A stretch of DNA of 38,939 nt from CAZLQG01 sp964561655. Its GTDB lineage: Bacteria > Patescibacteriota > Doudnabacteria > UBA920. Below the pieces are notes generated by a model. That model had not been told where the DNA came from, made no database searches, and saw only the letters and a list, made by a program, of their open reading frames with translations. The number at the start of each line of letters is the position of its first letter. Position 1 is the stretch's first letter. Made by a program: the position numbers and the translations under genes. The stretch covers positions 1 to 38,939 of the forward strand of contig CAZLQG010000004.1 of the NCBI GenBank assembly GCA_964561655.1, written 5' to 3'. This document shows positions 11,808 through 19,355 of the stretch, piece by piece.

Positions 11808-12689
11808 TTAGAAGCCGTATGGGTTTGTTTGAGGCCGGTTTAAATCTGAAGAGGAATCTTGTTTTATTTCCGGCGGGGTTAAGTTTGCAGAGTCTAGGGC
11901 GTTGGTTTCAGTCATTACTTTTACCGATTTAATATCGGAGCCGAAAACCGAAGGCCAGAGCTGTTTATATGCCCTTCTTTCATAAGGCCTGAGAGAGTAC
12001 TCGTTTCTTACATTTATGGCGACAATGTCTCCCTTTTTGTCGTAAACCAGGAAAGTAAGTTTGATTTGTTTAATTTGGTAAGGACTGTTGTTGGTTACGC
12101 TGCCCTCTACGGTAAAGCCTAAAGGATCTACCTGGTTATAAAAGTCCGGGATGCTGGTCAGCAGGTCAATTTTAGGAATAGACAGCCTTTTTTGCCACGC
12201 AGGCTCGCTAGGCAGCACAATTTCGGCCCCAACCAGCTGTTCCTGCGCCTCCAGTCTTGGTACGGTGAGATATTTTTTTTGGTTAGGCAGAATGAAAAAA
12301 GTGTCTGAAACTGAAGTTATAAATTCATTTTTTTGATTATAAAACCTGAATTCGTAAGGGACATTTTGCAATGAAAGTTCAAAATTTTCGTTGCTTATTT
12401 CCACAGTAGCCGAGTAGATTCCCTGACCGCTTGTTGTAAGGGTAATATTTCCTACTGACAGAGGTTTGGGGTCCTTAAAACTCGGAGTTGCTGAAACAAG
12501 ATGGTCTTTGTAAGCGGAATTCCAATATCTTACGGAAATGGTTTTGGTTATTAAATAAACCGGCAATAGTCCCAGAATCAGCAAAATAAGGCTCCATTTT
12601 AAAAAGTTAGGCAGATAACCGATATAGCTTTCAGCTTTCAGCTCCGCTTCCTCCGCAGCAAGTTCAATTTTTTCTTTTAGAAAGGGCAT
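11808..12689 (-). CDS. Single-pass membrane protein with extracellular beta domains
   Basis: A 293-aa protein not recognised by name. An amphipathic, Glu/Ala-rich N-terminus (1-25) leads into one transmembrane helix (about 30-49, WSLILLILGLLPVYLITKTI). Two beta-rich segments follow outside the membrane (about 75-165 and 180-265). The second contains FTVEGSVTNNSPYQIKQIKL, which resembles the FxLYD/Ig-like 'VTNNS' domains of Gram-positive and CPR surface proteins. The C-terminus is Pro/Asn/Ser-rich. Placed directly before rodA in the same transcript, a role at the cell wall is plausible but inferred. It has an extended -10 promoter about 30 bp upstream. Confidence 0.75.
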   Translation of the reverse strand: MPFLKEKIELAAEEAELKAESYIGYLPNFLKWSLILLILGLLPVYLITKTISVRYWNSAYKDHLVSATPSFKDPKPLSVGNITLTTSGQGIYSATVEISNENFELSLQNVPYEFRFYNQKNEFITSVSDTFFILPNQKKYLTVPRLEAQEQLVGAEIVLPSEPAWQKRLSIPKIDLLTSIPDFYNQVDPLGFTVEGSVTNNSPYQIKQIKLTFLVYDKKGDIVAINVRNEYSLRPYERRAYKQLWPSVFGSDIKSVKVMTETNALDSANLTPPEIKQDSSSDLNRPQTNPYGF

Positions 12690-12715
12690 AAGTTTATTTT
12701 TTTAAGCTTAAAATC

Positions 12716-12744
12716 ATTATAGCAAAATGGGTCTTTTTTTGGTA
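12716..12744 (-). promoter_or_regulatory. Promoter of the 11808-12689 gene and rodA
   Basis: Minus-strand TATAAT (12716-12721) preceded by TGC. The -35 position (12739-12744, TACCAA) is weak. The leader is about 20 nt. Confidence 0.6.
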
Positions 12745-12761
12745 TGCTTATACTGCTCGTT

Positions 12762-12860
12762 AATATACAAATTTAGTGCAAATATACAAATTGACGACCA
12801 GTTATCCTCATAAGCAAAAGGGCCATATAAACTTTGTATATTATATTTGATTCGTATATT
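12762..12860. promoter_or_regulatory. Repeated AATATAC sites upstream of dnaE
   Basis: AATATACAAATT occurs at 12762-12773 and 12781-12792 (19-bp spacing), its inverse TTTGTATATT at 12833-12842, and GTATATT at 12854-12860 next to the 12-bp palindrome TATTCGCGAATA. TTATCCTCA (12802-12810) differs by one base from the classical DnaA box TTATCCACA. This looks like an operator cluster in the divergent dnaE/11808-gene region; the factor is unknown. Confidence 0.45.
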
Positions 12861-12872
12861 CGCGAATACTTT

Positions 12873-15800
12873 ATGGATTTTACTCATCTCCATTGTCATT
12901 CCCATTATTCCCTGCTTGACGGTTTGTCCAAGATTGACCAGCTGATTGCAAGAACCAAAGAACTTGGTATGCGGGCTTTGGCTTTAACTGACCACGGCGT
13001 TATGTACGGAGCCGTGGAGTTTTACGTTAAGTGCAAAGAAGCGGGCATAAAGCCCGTAATCGGCCTTGAAGCTTACATTGCGCCAAGGTTATTGTCGGAC
13101 AAAGAAGGAAAGCTGGACAGCGATTATTTTCATTTGACTTTACTTGCCAAAAACGAAATCGGCTATAAAAATCTAATTCAGCTTACAACCTTAGCTCATA
13201 TCCAAGGTTTTTATTATAAGCCGAGAATAGATTTAGAGGCGCTAAAGAAATTTAGTCCAGGGCTTGTAGCGCTGTCCGGATGTCAGCGCGGAGAAATAGC
13301 CAGAGCCGTAATTTCCGGGAGCGGCGAACATAGCCAGAAGACTTTGGAAAAATACCTAAGTATTTTCGGGTCCAAGAACCTGTTTATAGAGATTCAAAAG
13401 AACGTTAAAGAATCCGACCAACAGGCCGAAGATGAATTAAACACAAAACTGATTGAATTAGCCAAAAAAAATCATCTACAGCTTGTAGCTACCGCGGATT
13501 GCCACTATATATATCCTGAAGACAGCGAAGCCCAGGATGTGCTTGTTTGCATTGGCACCGCCAAAACTGTTGACGATGCTAACCGTCTGGACATGCGAGG
13601 GGTAGACCTGTCTTTGAAGTCGCCTGAAAAAATGCAGGAATTATTTTATGAATTGCCTGAAGCTTTAGAGAACACACAAAAAATTGCGGAAATGTGCGAT
13701 TTAGAGATAAAGATTAACCAGAGGTATTTCCCTAAAGTTGAAACCCCTCAAGGCATAAGCGCGGAAGATTATTTAAAAAATTTGACGCATGAAAGAGCTT
13801 TAAGCCTTTACGCTAAGGACGGACAAGTGCCTAAGGAAATTTTAGAGAGAATTGATTACGAACTTGATATTATCTGCAAAAAAGGTTTTGCTACTTACTT
13901 TTTAATGGTAGCGGACGTGGTGGATGGCGCGCATAAGCTTGGGGCTATCACCAATACCAGAGGCAGTGCTGCAGGCAGTATTGTAGGCAGAATTTTAGGC
14001 ATCACTAATGTGGACCCTTTATATTACGAGTTGCCTTTTGAACGGTTTTTAACGCTTCACCGTCCTACCCCGCCCGATATTGACCTGGATATTGCTGACA
14101 ATCGCCGCGATGAGGCCATTGAGTATATTACCAAAAAATATGGCAAAGACAAAGTTGCGCAAATCATTACTTTTGGAACAATGATGGCGCGCGCCGCGGT
14201 GCGCGACGTGGGCAGGGCTTCGGGGGTTTCTTACAGCAAATGCGACCGGATTGCCAAAATGATTCCCTTTGGCAAGCAGGGCTTTCATATGACTTTGGAC
14301 AGGGCTTTGGAGATGAATCCTGAACTTAAAGAAGCTTTCGACCGCGATCCTGAAACCCGCTCGGTTTTAACTATTGCAAAAAAACTGGAAGGCTGCGCGC
14401 GCCATGCCAGCGTGCACGCCGCGGGAATTGTCATTACCCCGACTCCTTTAACCGATTATATGCCGCTTCAGAAAGAACCGGACGGCGAGCGCATTATTAC
14501 CCAATACGACATGTACGCGCTGGATGTTAATGCTTCTTCCCGCGCGATTGGTGTGGTCAAGCTGGACCTTTTGGGCATCCGCAACCTTTCTATTTTGGAA
14601 GCCGCGGTTCGTCTCGCAGAAAAACGTCATAACGTTAAAATTGATATTTACAATCTCCCCCATCCTGATTCCAAAACACTTAAACTTTTAGCAGACGGAT
14701 TTACTTTTGGGGTTTTTCAAATGGGCTCTTCCGGCATGACTCGATACTTAAAAGAGCTCAAACCCAATTCCATTTTTGAAATTATGGCTATGATAGCCTT
14801 GTACCGGCCTGGTCCTATGCAGTTTATTCCAGAGTATATCGCCAGAAAAAATAACCCAAAACTTATTAAATATCTTGACCCGTCTTTGGAAAAAATCCTT
14901 TATCGTACTTATGGCATTTTAATTTACCAGGACGATCTTCTTACAATCGCGCATGACTTGGCAGGCTACACTTGGCCTGAGGTAGACAAATTTAGAAAAG
15001 CGGTAGGCAAAAAGATTCCCACAGAAATGGCCAAACAAAAAATTAAGTTTATCCAGGGCTGTCAGGAAACCAGCGGCTGGAGTTTTGAAAAAGCCAGCCA
15101 GGTTTGGAACTGGATAGAGCCTTTTGCGGCCTACGGATTTAACAAAGCGCATTCGGCTTCCTATTCCGTGGTTTCTTATCAGACAGCCTATATGAAGGCC
15201 AATTATCCGGTGGAATTTATGGCGGCTTTAATGACTGCGGAAGCCGGTGATGAAGACAAAATTTACGCGGCCGTGGAAGAGTGCAAAAATTTGGGAATTA
15301 AGGTTTTACCCCCGGAGATTAACGAGTCTTTGGATAATTTTACCGTGGTGGATGGCCATACCGTCCGTTTTGGCCTGAATGCGATAAAGAATTTGGGTAG
15401 CGACGTAATTGCCAGTGCGATACAGCAGAGGCAAGCCGCAGGTAGATTTAAAAGCCTGGAAGATTTTTTAATCCGCGCCCGCACGAAAACTCTAAACAAA
15501 AAATCTTGGGAGGCGCTCTGCAAAGCGGGCGCGCTGGATGCATTTGGCGACCGCGGAGTTCTTTTGGGAAACACCGAAGATGTTTTAAACTTTATGCGCG
15601 AGCATTTTAAAGCTCAGGAAAGCGGACAAAGCTCGCTTTTTGGAAGTGACTTGCGCGCCAGGTTAAAATTAAAAAAATATCCGGAAAGCTCAAAAGAAGA
15701 GAAGCTGGCCTGGGAAAAAGAGCATTTGGGAATGTATGTTTCCTCTCATCCTATGGAAAGTTATTCTAGGGTGCTCAAGAGTTTTAATTCCGTATCATCA

Positions 15801-16331
15801 CTAAATTTAGAAATGCTTGGAGAAAACAAGAGTATGGCGGGTATCATTTCAAAGGTAAAACGTACTCTTACCAAAAAAAACGACCCCATGGCGTTTTTCA
15901 CGCTTAATGATTTAAGCGGCAGCATTGAAGTTTTAGTTTTTCCCAAAGTGATGGAAAGAGCCTTACCGTTTTTGGAAAATGACCAAATTGTTCAGGTCAG
16001 CGGAAGGCTTTCCGACAAAGACGAAGAGTTCAAGCTAATCGCGGAAGATATTCAGGCTTTGCCTAATGATGAAAGTTATTCCGTGGCCCTAAGCGAAATG
16101 GAAAAAAAGAGAAGAGTCACTCTGCATATGTCTGCTATGGCCGGAAAAGGTGTTTTAGAAAACATCAAAAGAATTTTGCAGGAGCATCCGGGCAACGCCC
16201 AGGTTTTTCTTTCCGTAGGCGTGGGACATAACGCAAAAAAAGTTAAAACCCAAACCAAGGTAAGCGTTCAGAATGGTCTGATTGCCCAGCTTCGGCAAAT
16301 CCCGGAAATTAGCAAGGTGGATGTGGAATAA
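12873..16331 (+). CDS. dnaE: DNA polymerase III alpha subunit
   Basis: A 1152-aa replicative polymerase of the DnaE1 type. The N-terminal PHP domain has HLHCHSHYSLLDG (5-17). The palm carries catalytic acidic residues in PDIDLDIADNRRDEAIEY (D402, D404), and further family segments include RGSAAGSIVGR, ARHASVHAAGIVI, FGVFQMGSSGMTRYLK and FNKAHSASYSVVSYQTAYMK. A helix-hairpin-helix tail and a C-terminal OB domain follow (MAGIISKVKRTLTKKNDPMA region, about 985-1060). Length matches E. coli DnaE (1160 aa). The ATG at 12873 is chosen because the PHP motif follows at once; an ATG 13 codons upstream is likely leader. The upstream region has repeated putative operator sites. Confidence 0.97.
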   Translation: MDFTHLHCHSHYSLLDGLSKIDQLIARTKELGMRALALTDHGVMYGAVEFYVKCKEAGIKPVIGLEAYIAPRLLSDKEGKLDSDYFHLTLLAKNEIGYKNLIQLTTLAHIQGFYYKPRIDLEALKKFSPGLVALSGCQRGEIARAVISGSGEHSQKTLEKYLSIFGSKNLFIEIQKNVKESDQQAEDELNTKLIELAKKNHLQLVATADCHYIYPEDSEAQDVLVCIGTAKTVDDANRLDMRGVDLSLKSPEKMQELFYELPEALENTQKIAEMCDLEIKINQRYFPKVETPQGISAEDYLKNLTHERALSLYAKDGQVPKEILERIDYELDIICKKGFATYFLMVADVVDGAHKLGAITNTRGSAAGSIVGRILGITNVDPLYYELPFERFLTLHRPTPPDIDLDIADNRRDEAIEYITKKYGKDKVAQIITFGTMMARAAVRDVGRASGVSYSKCDRIAKMIPFGKQGFHMTLDRALEMNPELKEAFDRDPETRSVLTIAKKLEGCARHASVHAAGIVITPTPLTDYMPLQKEPDGERIITQYDMYALDVNASSRAIGVVKLDLLGIRNLSILEAAVRLAEKRHNVKIDIYNLPHPDSKTLKLLADGFTFGVFQMGSSGMTRYLKELKPNSIFEIMAMIALYRPGPMQFIPEYIARKNNPKLIKYLDPSLEKILYRTYGILIYQDDLLTIAHDLAGYTWPEVDKFRKAVGKKIPTEMAKQKIKFIQGCQETSGWSFEKASQVWNWIEPFAAYGFNKAHSASYSVVSYQTAYMKANYPVEFMAALMTAEAGDEDKIYAAVEECKNLGIKVLPPEINESLDNFTVVDGHTVRFGLNAIKNLGSDVIASAIQQRQAAGRFKSLEDFLIRARTKTLNKKSWEALCKAGALDAFGDRGVLLGNTEDVLNFMREHFKAQESGQSSLFGSDLRARLKLKKYPESSKEEKLAWEKEHLGMYVSSHPMESYSRVLKSFNSVSSLNLEMLGENKSMAGIISKVKRTLTKKNDPMAFFTLNDLSGSIEVLVFPKVMERALPFLENDQIVQVSGRLSDKDEEFKLIAEDIQALPNDESYSVALSEMEKKRRVTLHMSAMAGKGVLENIKRILQEHPGNAQVFLSVGVGHNAKKVKTQTKVSVQNGLIAQLRQIPEISKVDVE

Positions 16332-16347
16332 AATTAGTGCTTAGTGC

Positions 16348-16481
16348 TTAGTGTCTAACAAAGTTAAAGACTGCCTGGGACATCCGTTATTGTTGGATAT
16401 CCGAAGCAGCCTAGGATTACGTTGCCTCCGGGCGCGTCCCGGCCCGACCTCCGCTTGGCGGAGGGATTGATGGTTGCCGTT
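16348..16481 (+). other. Hairpin-rich intergenic segment after dnaE
   Basis: The segment holds a 15-position imperfect hairpin (CTGCCTGGGACATCC with GGATATCCGAAGCAG, 12 pairs), CCGGG-CGCG-TCCCGG and CTCCGC-TTG-GCGGAG, and leads into the terminator at 16482. Three TTAGTG repeats (16334-16352) precede or open it. No protein and no recognised RNA family; it could be a small RNA or palindromic debris. No good promoter was found. Confidence 0.3.
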
Positions 16482-16534
16482 AAGGAGGACTTGATTATGC
16501 CTTTTCGTATGGTTGCGAATCCTCCTTTTTTTTT
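16482..16534 (+). terminator. Terminator-like hairpin after dnaE
   Basis: AAGGAGGA (16482-16489) pairs with TCCTCCTT (16520-16527), with inner TTCG/CGAA, and nine consecutive T (16526-16534) follow. It overlaps the 3' end of the minus-strand 91-aa gene. Confidence 0.65.
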
Positions 16535-16770
16535 CGTAGCAAGGGCAAGGCTTGGATTCCTCCCCAGGTGAGGGCGCAGAATGCGCCGACTAGGAAAATA
16601 TAGATCCAAGCTGTTTGGAAGATTTGGAATTTGCCATACCTCATTATGAGGCAGGCGAACCAAGCCCCCAAGAGCCAGATGGTGATGGAAAGCCATTTGG
16701 GCTTTTTTGGAGCCAACTCTGGTAATGCCAAGATTACCACGATGGCCAGCAGGGATGCTACAATCTTCAT
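16495..16770 (-). CDS. Small membrane protein (91 aa), function unknown
   Basis: A 91-aa hydrophobic protein with three predicted membrane helices: residues about 2-18 (KIVASLLAIVVILALPEL), 27-44 (LSITIWLLGAWFACLIMR) and 51-72 (FQTAWIYIFLVGAFCALTWG). It ends in a short charged tail (LRKKKEDSQPYEKA). No family is recognised. It is convergent with dnaE. TATACT at 16777-16782 on the minus strand is positioned so that transcription would start at or next to the ATG (16770). The plus-strand dnaE terminator is embedded in its last 14 codons. Support is the coherent topology and absence of a better reading; it is less certain than its neighbours. Confidence 0.55.
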   Translation of the reverse strand: MKIVASLLAIVVILALPELAPKKPKWLSITIWLLGAWFACLIMRYGKFQIFQTAWIYIFLVGAFCALTWGGIQALPLLRKKKEDSQPYEKA

Positions 16771-16827
16771 ATTTATAGTATAATTGATTCTGTAATTATT
16801 GTGGAAAGCTTAATTGCCTTGGTTATT

Positions 16828-16855
16828 TTGTCCACAAGTACATATTTGCTACAAT
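16828..16855 (+). promoter_or_regulatory. Promoter of the thrS leader RNA
   Basis: TTGTCC (16828-16833), 16-bp spacer, TACAAT (16850-16855) preceded by TGC. The start is near 16862. The -35 overlaps TGTCCACA, similar to a DnaA box. Confidence 0.6.
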
Positions 16856-16861
16856 ATCAAG

Positions 16862-17066
16862 CATTTGTTATATTTAATTTAGTTCATCAAACGATATCAT
16901 CCGGGCTACCAACCTGGAGAGTTTGGAACAATGGTATAAAAAGGTCCCGATGTCTAGAGAATCGGGGCAAGCTGGGACGGAAACGTTCTGGTTATTTTAA
17001 TCAGAACCCCAGGGTTTGGCTTGTCATCTATTGCTGATGATGAGCCGTGTCCTGGGGTTTTGTGTT
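16862..17066 (+). ncRNA. Candidate structured leader/attenuator RNA upstream of thrS
   Basis: About 205 nt from a good promoter to a strong terminator, with no reading frame of note. Visible pairings: CCCGAT/ATCGGG around 16946-16966, mutually exclusive with GTCCC/GGGAC; TTCTGGTT/AATCAGAA (16986-17006); and the terminator. CTGGG (about 16972) could pair with CCCAG in the terminator arm as an antiterminator. The next gene is thrS, now separated by a broken GIY-YIG element. It may be an attenuator for ThrRS or an independent small RNA; no T-box consensus is found. Confidence 0.4.
17005..17066 (+). terminator. Large terminator hairpin before the GIY-YIG element
   Basis: AACCCCAGG (17005-17013) pairs with CCTGGGGTT (17051-17059), inner stems GGCT/AGCC and TCATC/GATGA, then TTTTGTGTTTT. 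Confidence 0.75.
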
Positions 17067-17450
17067 TTGTCATTCCGAGCGAACCCGACAAAGTCGGGAG
17101 AGCCGAGGAATCGCTTATCCGATGATATATGAAAGCGCATCATTATTTTGTATACATCATGGCTAGCGCGTCAGGTACTTTGTATATTGGAGTAACGAAT
17201 AATTTGATAAAGAGAGTTTGGGAACATAAATACGATGTTATCGGGGGCTTTACTTAAAGATATCAATGTCATAAGCTCGTTTATTTTGAACAAACCGACA
17301 ATGTTGAATCCGCAATTTTAAGAGAAAAGCAACTAAAAAACTGGAATCGCAAAAAGAAGGAGCTTTTAATAAAAACTAAGAGCTCACATTGGAAAGATTT
17401 ATATAACAAAATTATTTAAGAGATCTCTCCGCTACGGTCGGGATGACAAA
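17066..17450. mobile_element. GIY-YIG unit bounded by 13-bp inverted repeats
   Basis: TTTGTCATTCCGA (17066-17078) and TCGGGATGACAAA (17438-17450) are inverted repeats with one mismatch. They enclose a hairpin (CCCGAC-AAA-GTCGGG, 17084-17098) and a GIY-YIG pseudogene. The ends resemble the common 'CATTCCGAGC...GAGGAATC' dispersed repeats. Mobility is inferred. Confidence 0.5.
17129..17419 (+). pseudogene. GIY-YIG nuclease domain protein, interrupted by TAA
   Basis: The 97-codon frame translates MKAHHYFVYIMASASGTLYI then GVTNNLIKRVWEH, and after a TAA at 17255-17257 (codon 43) continues RYQCHKLVYFEQTDNVESAI and REKQLKNWNRKKKELL to a stop at 17417. Both GIY and YIG strands, the Arg helix and the KLVYFE/REKQLK/W segments of this subfamily are present. 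The stop sits where Lys is usual (GFT-K-KY), a single A-to-T change. It is therefore a recently inactivated copy. It is a different subfamily from the GIY-YIG gene at 2807. Confidence 0.85.
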
Positions 17451-17458
17451 GACAGGCT

Positions 17459-19291
17459 ATGGATAACAATCAAAAATTCCATAACATCCGGCATTCGCTC
17501 GCGCATCTTTTGGCCGCGGCGGTTTTGGAAATGTTTCCAAAGGCACAGCTCGGCGTTGGGCCGGTAATTGAAAACGGATTTTTTTATGATTTTCTTCTCC
17601 CCCGCCCGGTAACGCCCGAGGACATAAAAAAGTTGGAAAAGCGAATGCGGGCTTTAGCGCAGCAAAAGCTGAAGTTTGAACGCGTGGAAATGTCTATGGC
17701 TGAAGCCAAGGAATATTTTGAAAGCCGGAGGCAGCCGTTTAAAGTGGAATTAATTAAGGACATTGAAAAGTTTGGAACCACTAAGGCGGATGAGAAACTG
17801 AATGCAGAATCAGGAATTATGAATCAGGAATTAGGAACGACATCAAAAACGGAGAAAGTAAGTCTGTATAAAACCGGGAATTTTGTGGACTTATGCCGGG
17901 GTGGACATGTGGAAAATACTTCGCAAATTCGCACGGACGCTTTTAAATTAGACAAGGTAAGCGGCGCTTACTGGCGGGGCGACCAGAAAAATCCGCAAAT
18001 GCAGAGAATTTACGGCATTGCCTTTGAAACCAAAATGGAATTGGAGAAATATCAAAAAATGCAGGAAGAAGCAAAAAAGCGAGACCATAGAATTTTAGGA
18101 AAGCAATTAGACCTTTTTACTTTTTCTGAATTAGTGGGCGCCGGCCTGCCTTTATGGACCCCGAGAGGAACCTTGCTCAGAAATTTATTGGACGATTACG
18201 TATGGCAGTTAAGGAAACAAGCGGGTTTTGTTAAAGTTGAAATCCCCCATATTACCAAGAAAGGTTTATATGAAACCAGCGGGCACTGGGCAAAGTTTAA
18301 GAATGAGCTATTTAGAATTGAGACCCGTGAAGGCCATGAATTTGCCATGAAGCCCATGAATTGTCCACATCATATTGAAATTTTCAAGCGCAAACTCCAT
18401 AGTTATAGGGATTTACCGCAAAGGTATGCCAATACCACGATGGTTTACCGAGATGAGCAAACCGGCGAGCTTAATGGTCTGTCCCGCGTGCGCTGTATTA
18501 CTCAGGACGACGCGCATGTTTTTTGCCGCTATTCTCAAATCAGGCAGGAGATTCTGGAGCTTTGGGACGTGATTACAAAATTTTATAAAGCCAGCGGCAA
18601 GTTTAAAATGAGGATTAGGCTTTCTTTTTACGACCCAAAACAATCCCAAAATTACTTAGGAGACAAGGTAATTTGGGAGAAAGCGCAAGAAGAGCTAAAG
18701 AAGGCAATTATGGTAAAAAAAGTAAAATTTGAAGAGGCAGTGGGCGAGGCCGCTTTTTACGGACCGAAAATTGACTTTATGGCGAACGATTCAATGGGGA
18801 GGGAGTGGCAGCTGGCTACGATTCAACTGGACATGAATCTGCCCGAGCAATTTGATTTAACTTGCGTAAACGAAAAGGGCGAGTTGGAAAGAATTGCTAT
18901 GTTGCACTGTGCGGTAATGGGTTCAATAGAAAGATACCTTTCAATTTTAATAGAGCATTTGGCTGGCTATTTCCCACTCTGGCTTTCCCCCGTTCAGGTG
19001 GCTGTTCTGCCGATTTCTAAAAAGCAAAACGCTTATGCTAAGAAGATGATGAAAGAACTATCATCGGTTGAGCCGGATTTAAGGATAGAACTTGATGACC
19101 GTGATGAATCTGTCGGTAAAAAAATCAGGGAAGCGACTCTGCAGAAAATCCCCTACCAAATAATTTTGGGCGAAAAAGAAGTAAAAGCAAAAAAAATCGC
19201 CGTACGCACCCGTAAAGGCAAGGATTTAGGAACCATAGGCCTCAAAAAGTTTTTGGATAAAATCACGGAAGAAATCGCAAATAAAAAATAG
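17459..19291 (+). CDS. thrS: Threonyl-tRNA synthetase (no TGS domain)
   Basis: A 610-aa class II synthetase charging tRNA-Thr. It starts MDNNQKFHNIRHSLAHLLAA, directly in the editing domain, so the usual 60-residue TGS domain is absent. Editing motifs are RHSLAH (HxxxH, about 11-16) and DLCRGGH (about 145). The catalytic core has the zinc ligand C302 in MKPMNCPHH, motif 2 (VYRDEQTGELNGLSRVRCIT, about 330) and motif 3 with HCAVMGSIERYLSILIEHLA; the anticodon-binding domain ends the protein. A 20-odd residue insertion (around ESGIMNQELGTT, about 117-126) is encoded by two direct copies of AATCAGGAATTA (17808, 17822). The start follows dispersed repeats with only a weak GACAGG as ribosome binding site. 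The structured RNA at 16862 may be its displaced attenuator. Confidence 0.95.
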   Translation: MDNNQKFHNIRHSLAHLLAAAVLEMFPKAQLGVGPVIENGFFYDFLLPRPVTPEDIKKLEKRMRALAQQKLKFERVEMSMAEAKEYFESRRQPFKVELIKDIEKFGTTKADEKLNAESGIMNQELGTTSKTEKVSLYKTGNFVDLCRGGHVENTSQIRTDAFKLDKVSGAYWRGDQKNPQMQRIYGIAFETKMELEKYQKMQEEAKKRDHRILGKQLDLFTFSELVGAGLPLWTPRGTLLRNLLDDYVWQLRKQAGFVKVEIPHITKKGLYETSGHWAKFKNELFRIETREGHEFAMKPMNCPHHIEIFKRKLHSYRDLPQRYANTTMVYRDEQTGELNGLSRVRCITQDDAHVFCRYSQIRQEILELWDVITKFYKASGKFKMRIRLSFYDPKQSQNYLGDKVIWEKAQEELKKAIMVKKVKFEEAVGEAAFYGPKIDFMANDSMGREWQLATIQLDMNLPEQFDLTCVNEKGELERIAMLHCAVMGSIERYLSILIEHLAGYFPLWLSPVQVAVLPISKKQNAYAKKMMKELSSVEPDLRIELDDRDESVGKKIREATLQKIPYQIILGEKEVKAKKIAVRTRKGKDLGTIGLKKFLDKITEEIANKK

Positions 19292-19320
19292 ATCGCAGAT
19301 ACAGCGAAAACCGTTGTCTA

Positions 19321-19349
19321 TTGCCATCAATCTCTCTTTATGCTATAAT
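19321..19349 (+). promoter_or_regulatory. Promoter of the RRM gene
   Basis: TTGCCA (19321-19326), 17-bp spacer, TATAAT (19344-19349) preceded by TGC. The start is near 19356, 188 nt before the ATG. Confidence 0.85.
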
Positions 19350-19355
19350 GCTTTA

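Noticed and set aside
16362..16410. Signal recognition particle RNA (CCGAAGCAGCC resembles the helix 8 signature)
   Set aside because: The GNRA-type tetraloop and the paired strand of helix 8 are missing; the hairpin has a 9-nt loop and mismatches in the wrong places.
16498..16572. Short plus-strand gene after a strong AAGGAGG Shine-Dalgarno-like sequence
   Set aside because: The AAGGAGGA is the 5' arm of a terminator stem, and the 24-codon frame has no coding character.
16862..17066. T-box riboswitch for thrS
   Set aside because: The position fits, but the conserved AGGGTGGnACCGCG antiterminator sequence is absent; GGGACGGAAACG is too different, and no specifier loop with the AGTA/GA motifs was found.
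17255..17257. Stop-codon recoding as explanation for the interrupted GIY-YIG and NUDIX genes
   Set aside because: The stops are TAA and TAG, while known CPR recoding concerns TGA; TGA ends other genes here, and an intact RF1 is encoded. Nonsense mutations are simpler.
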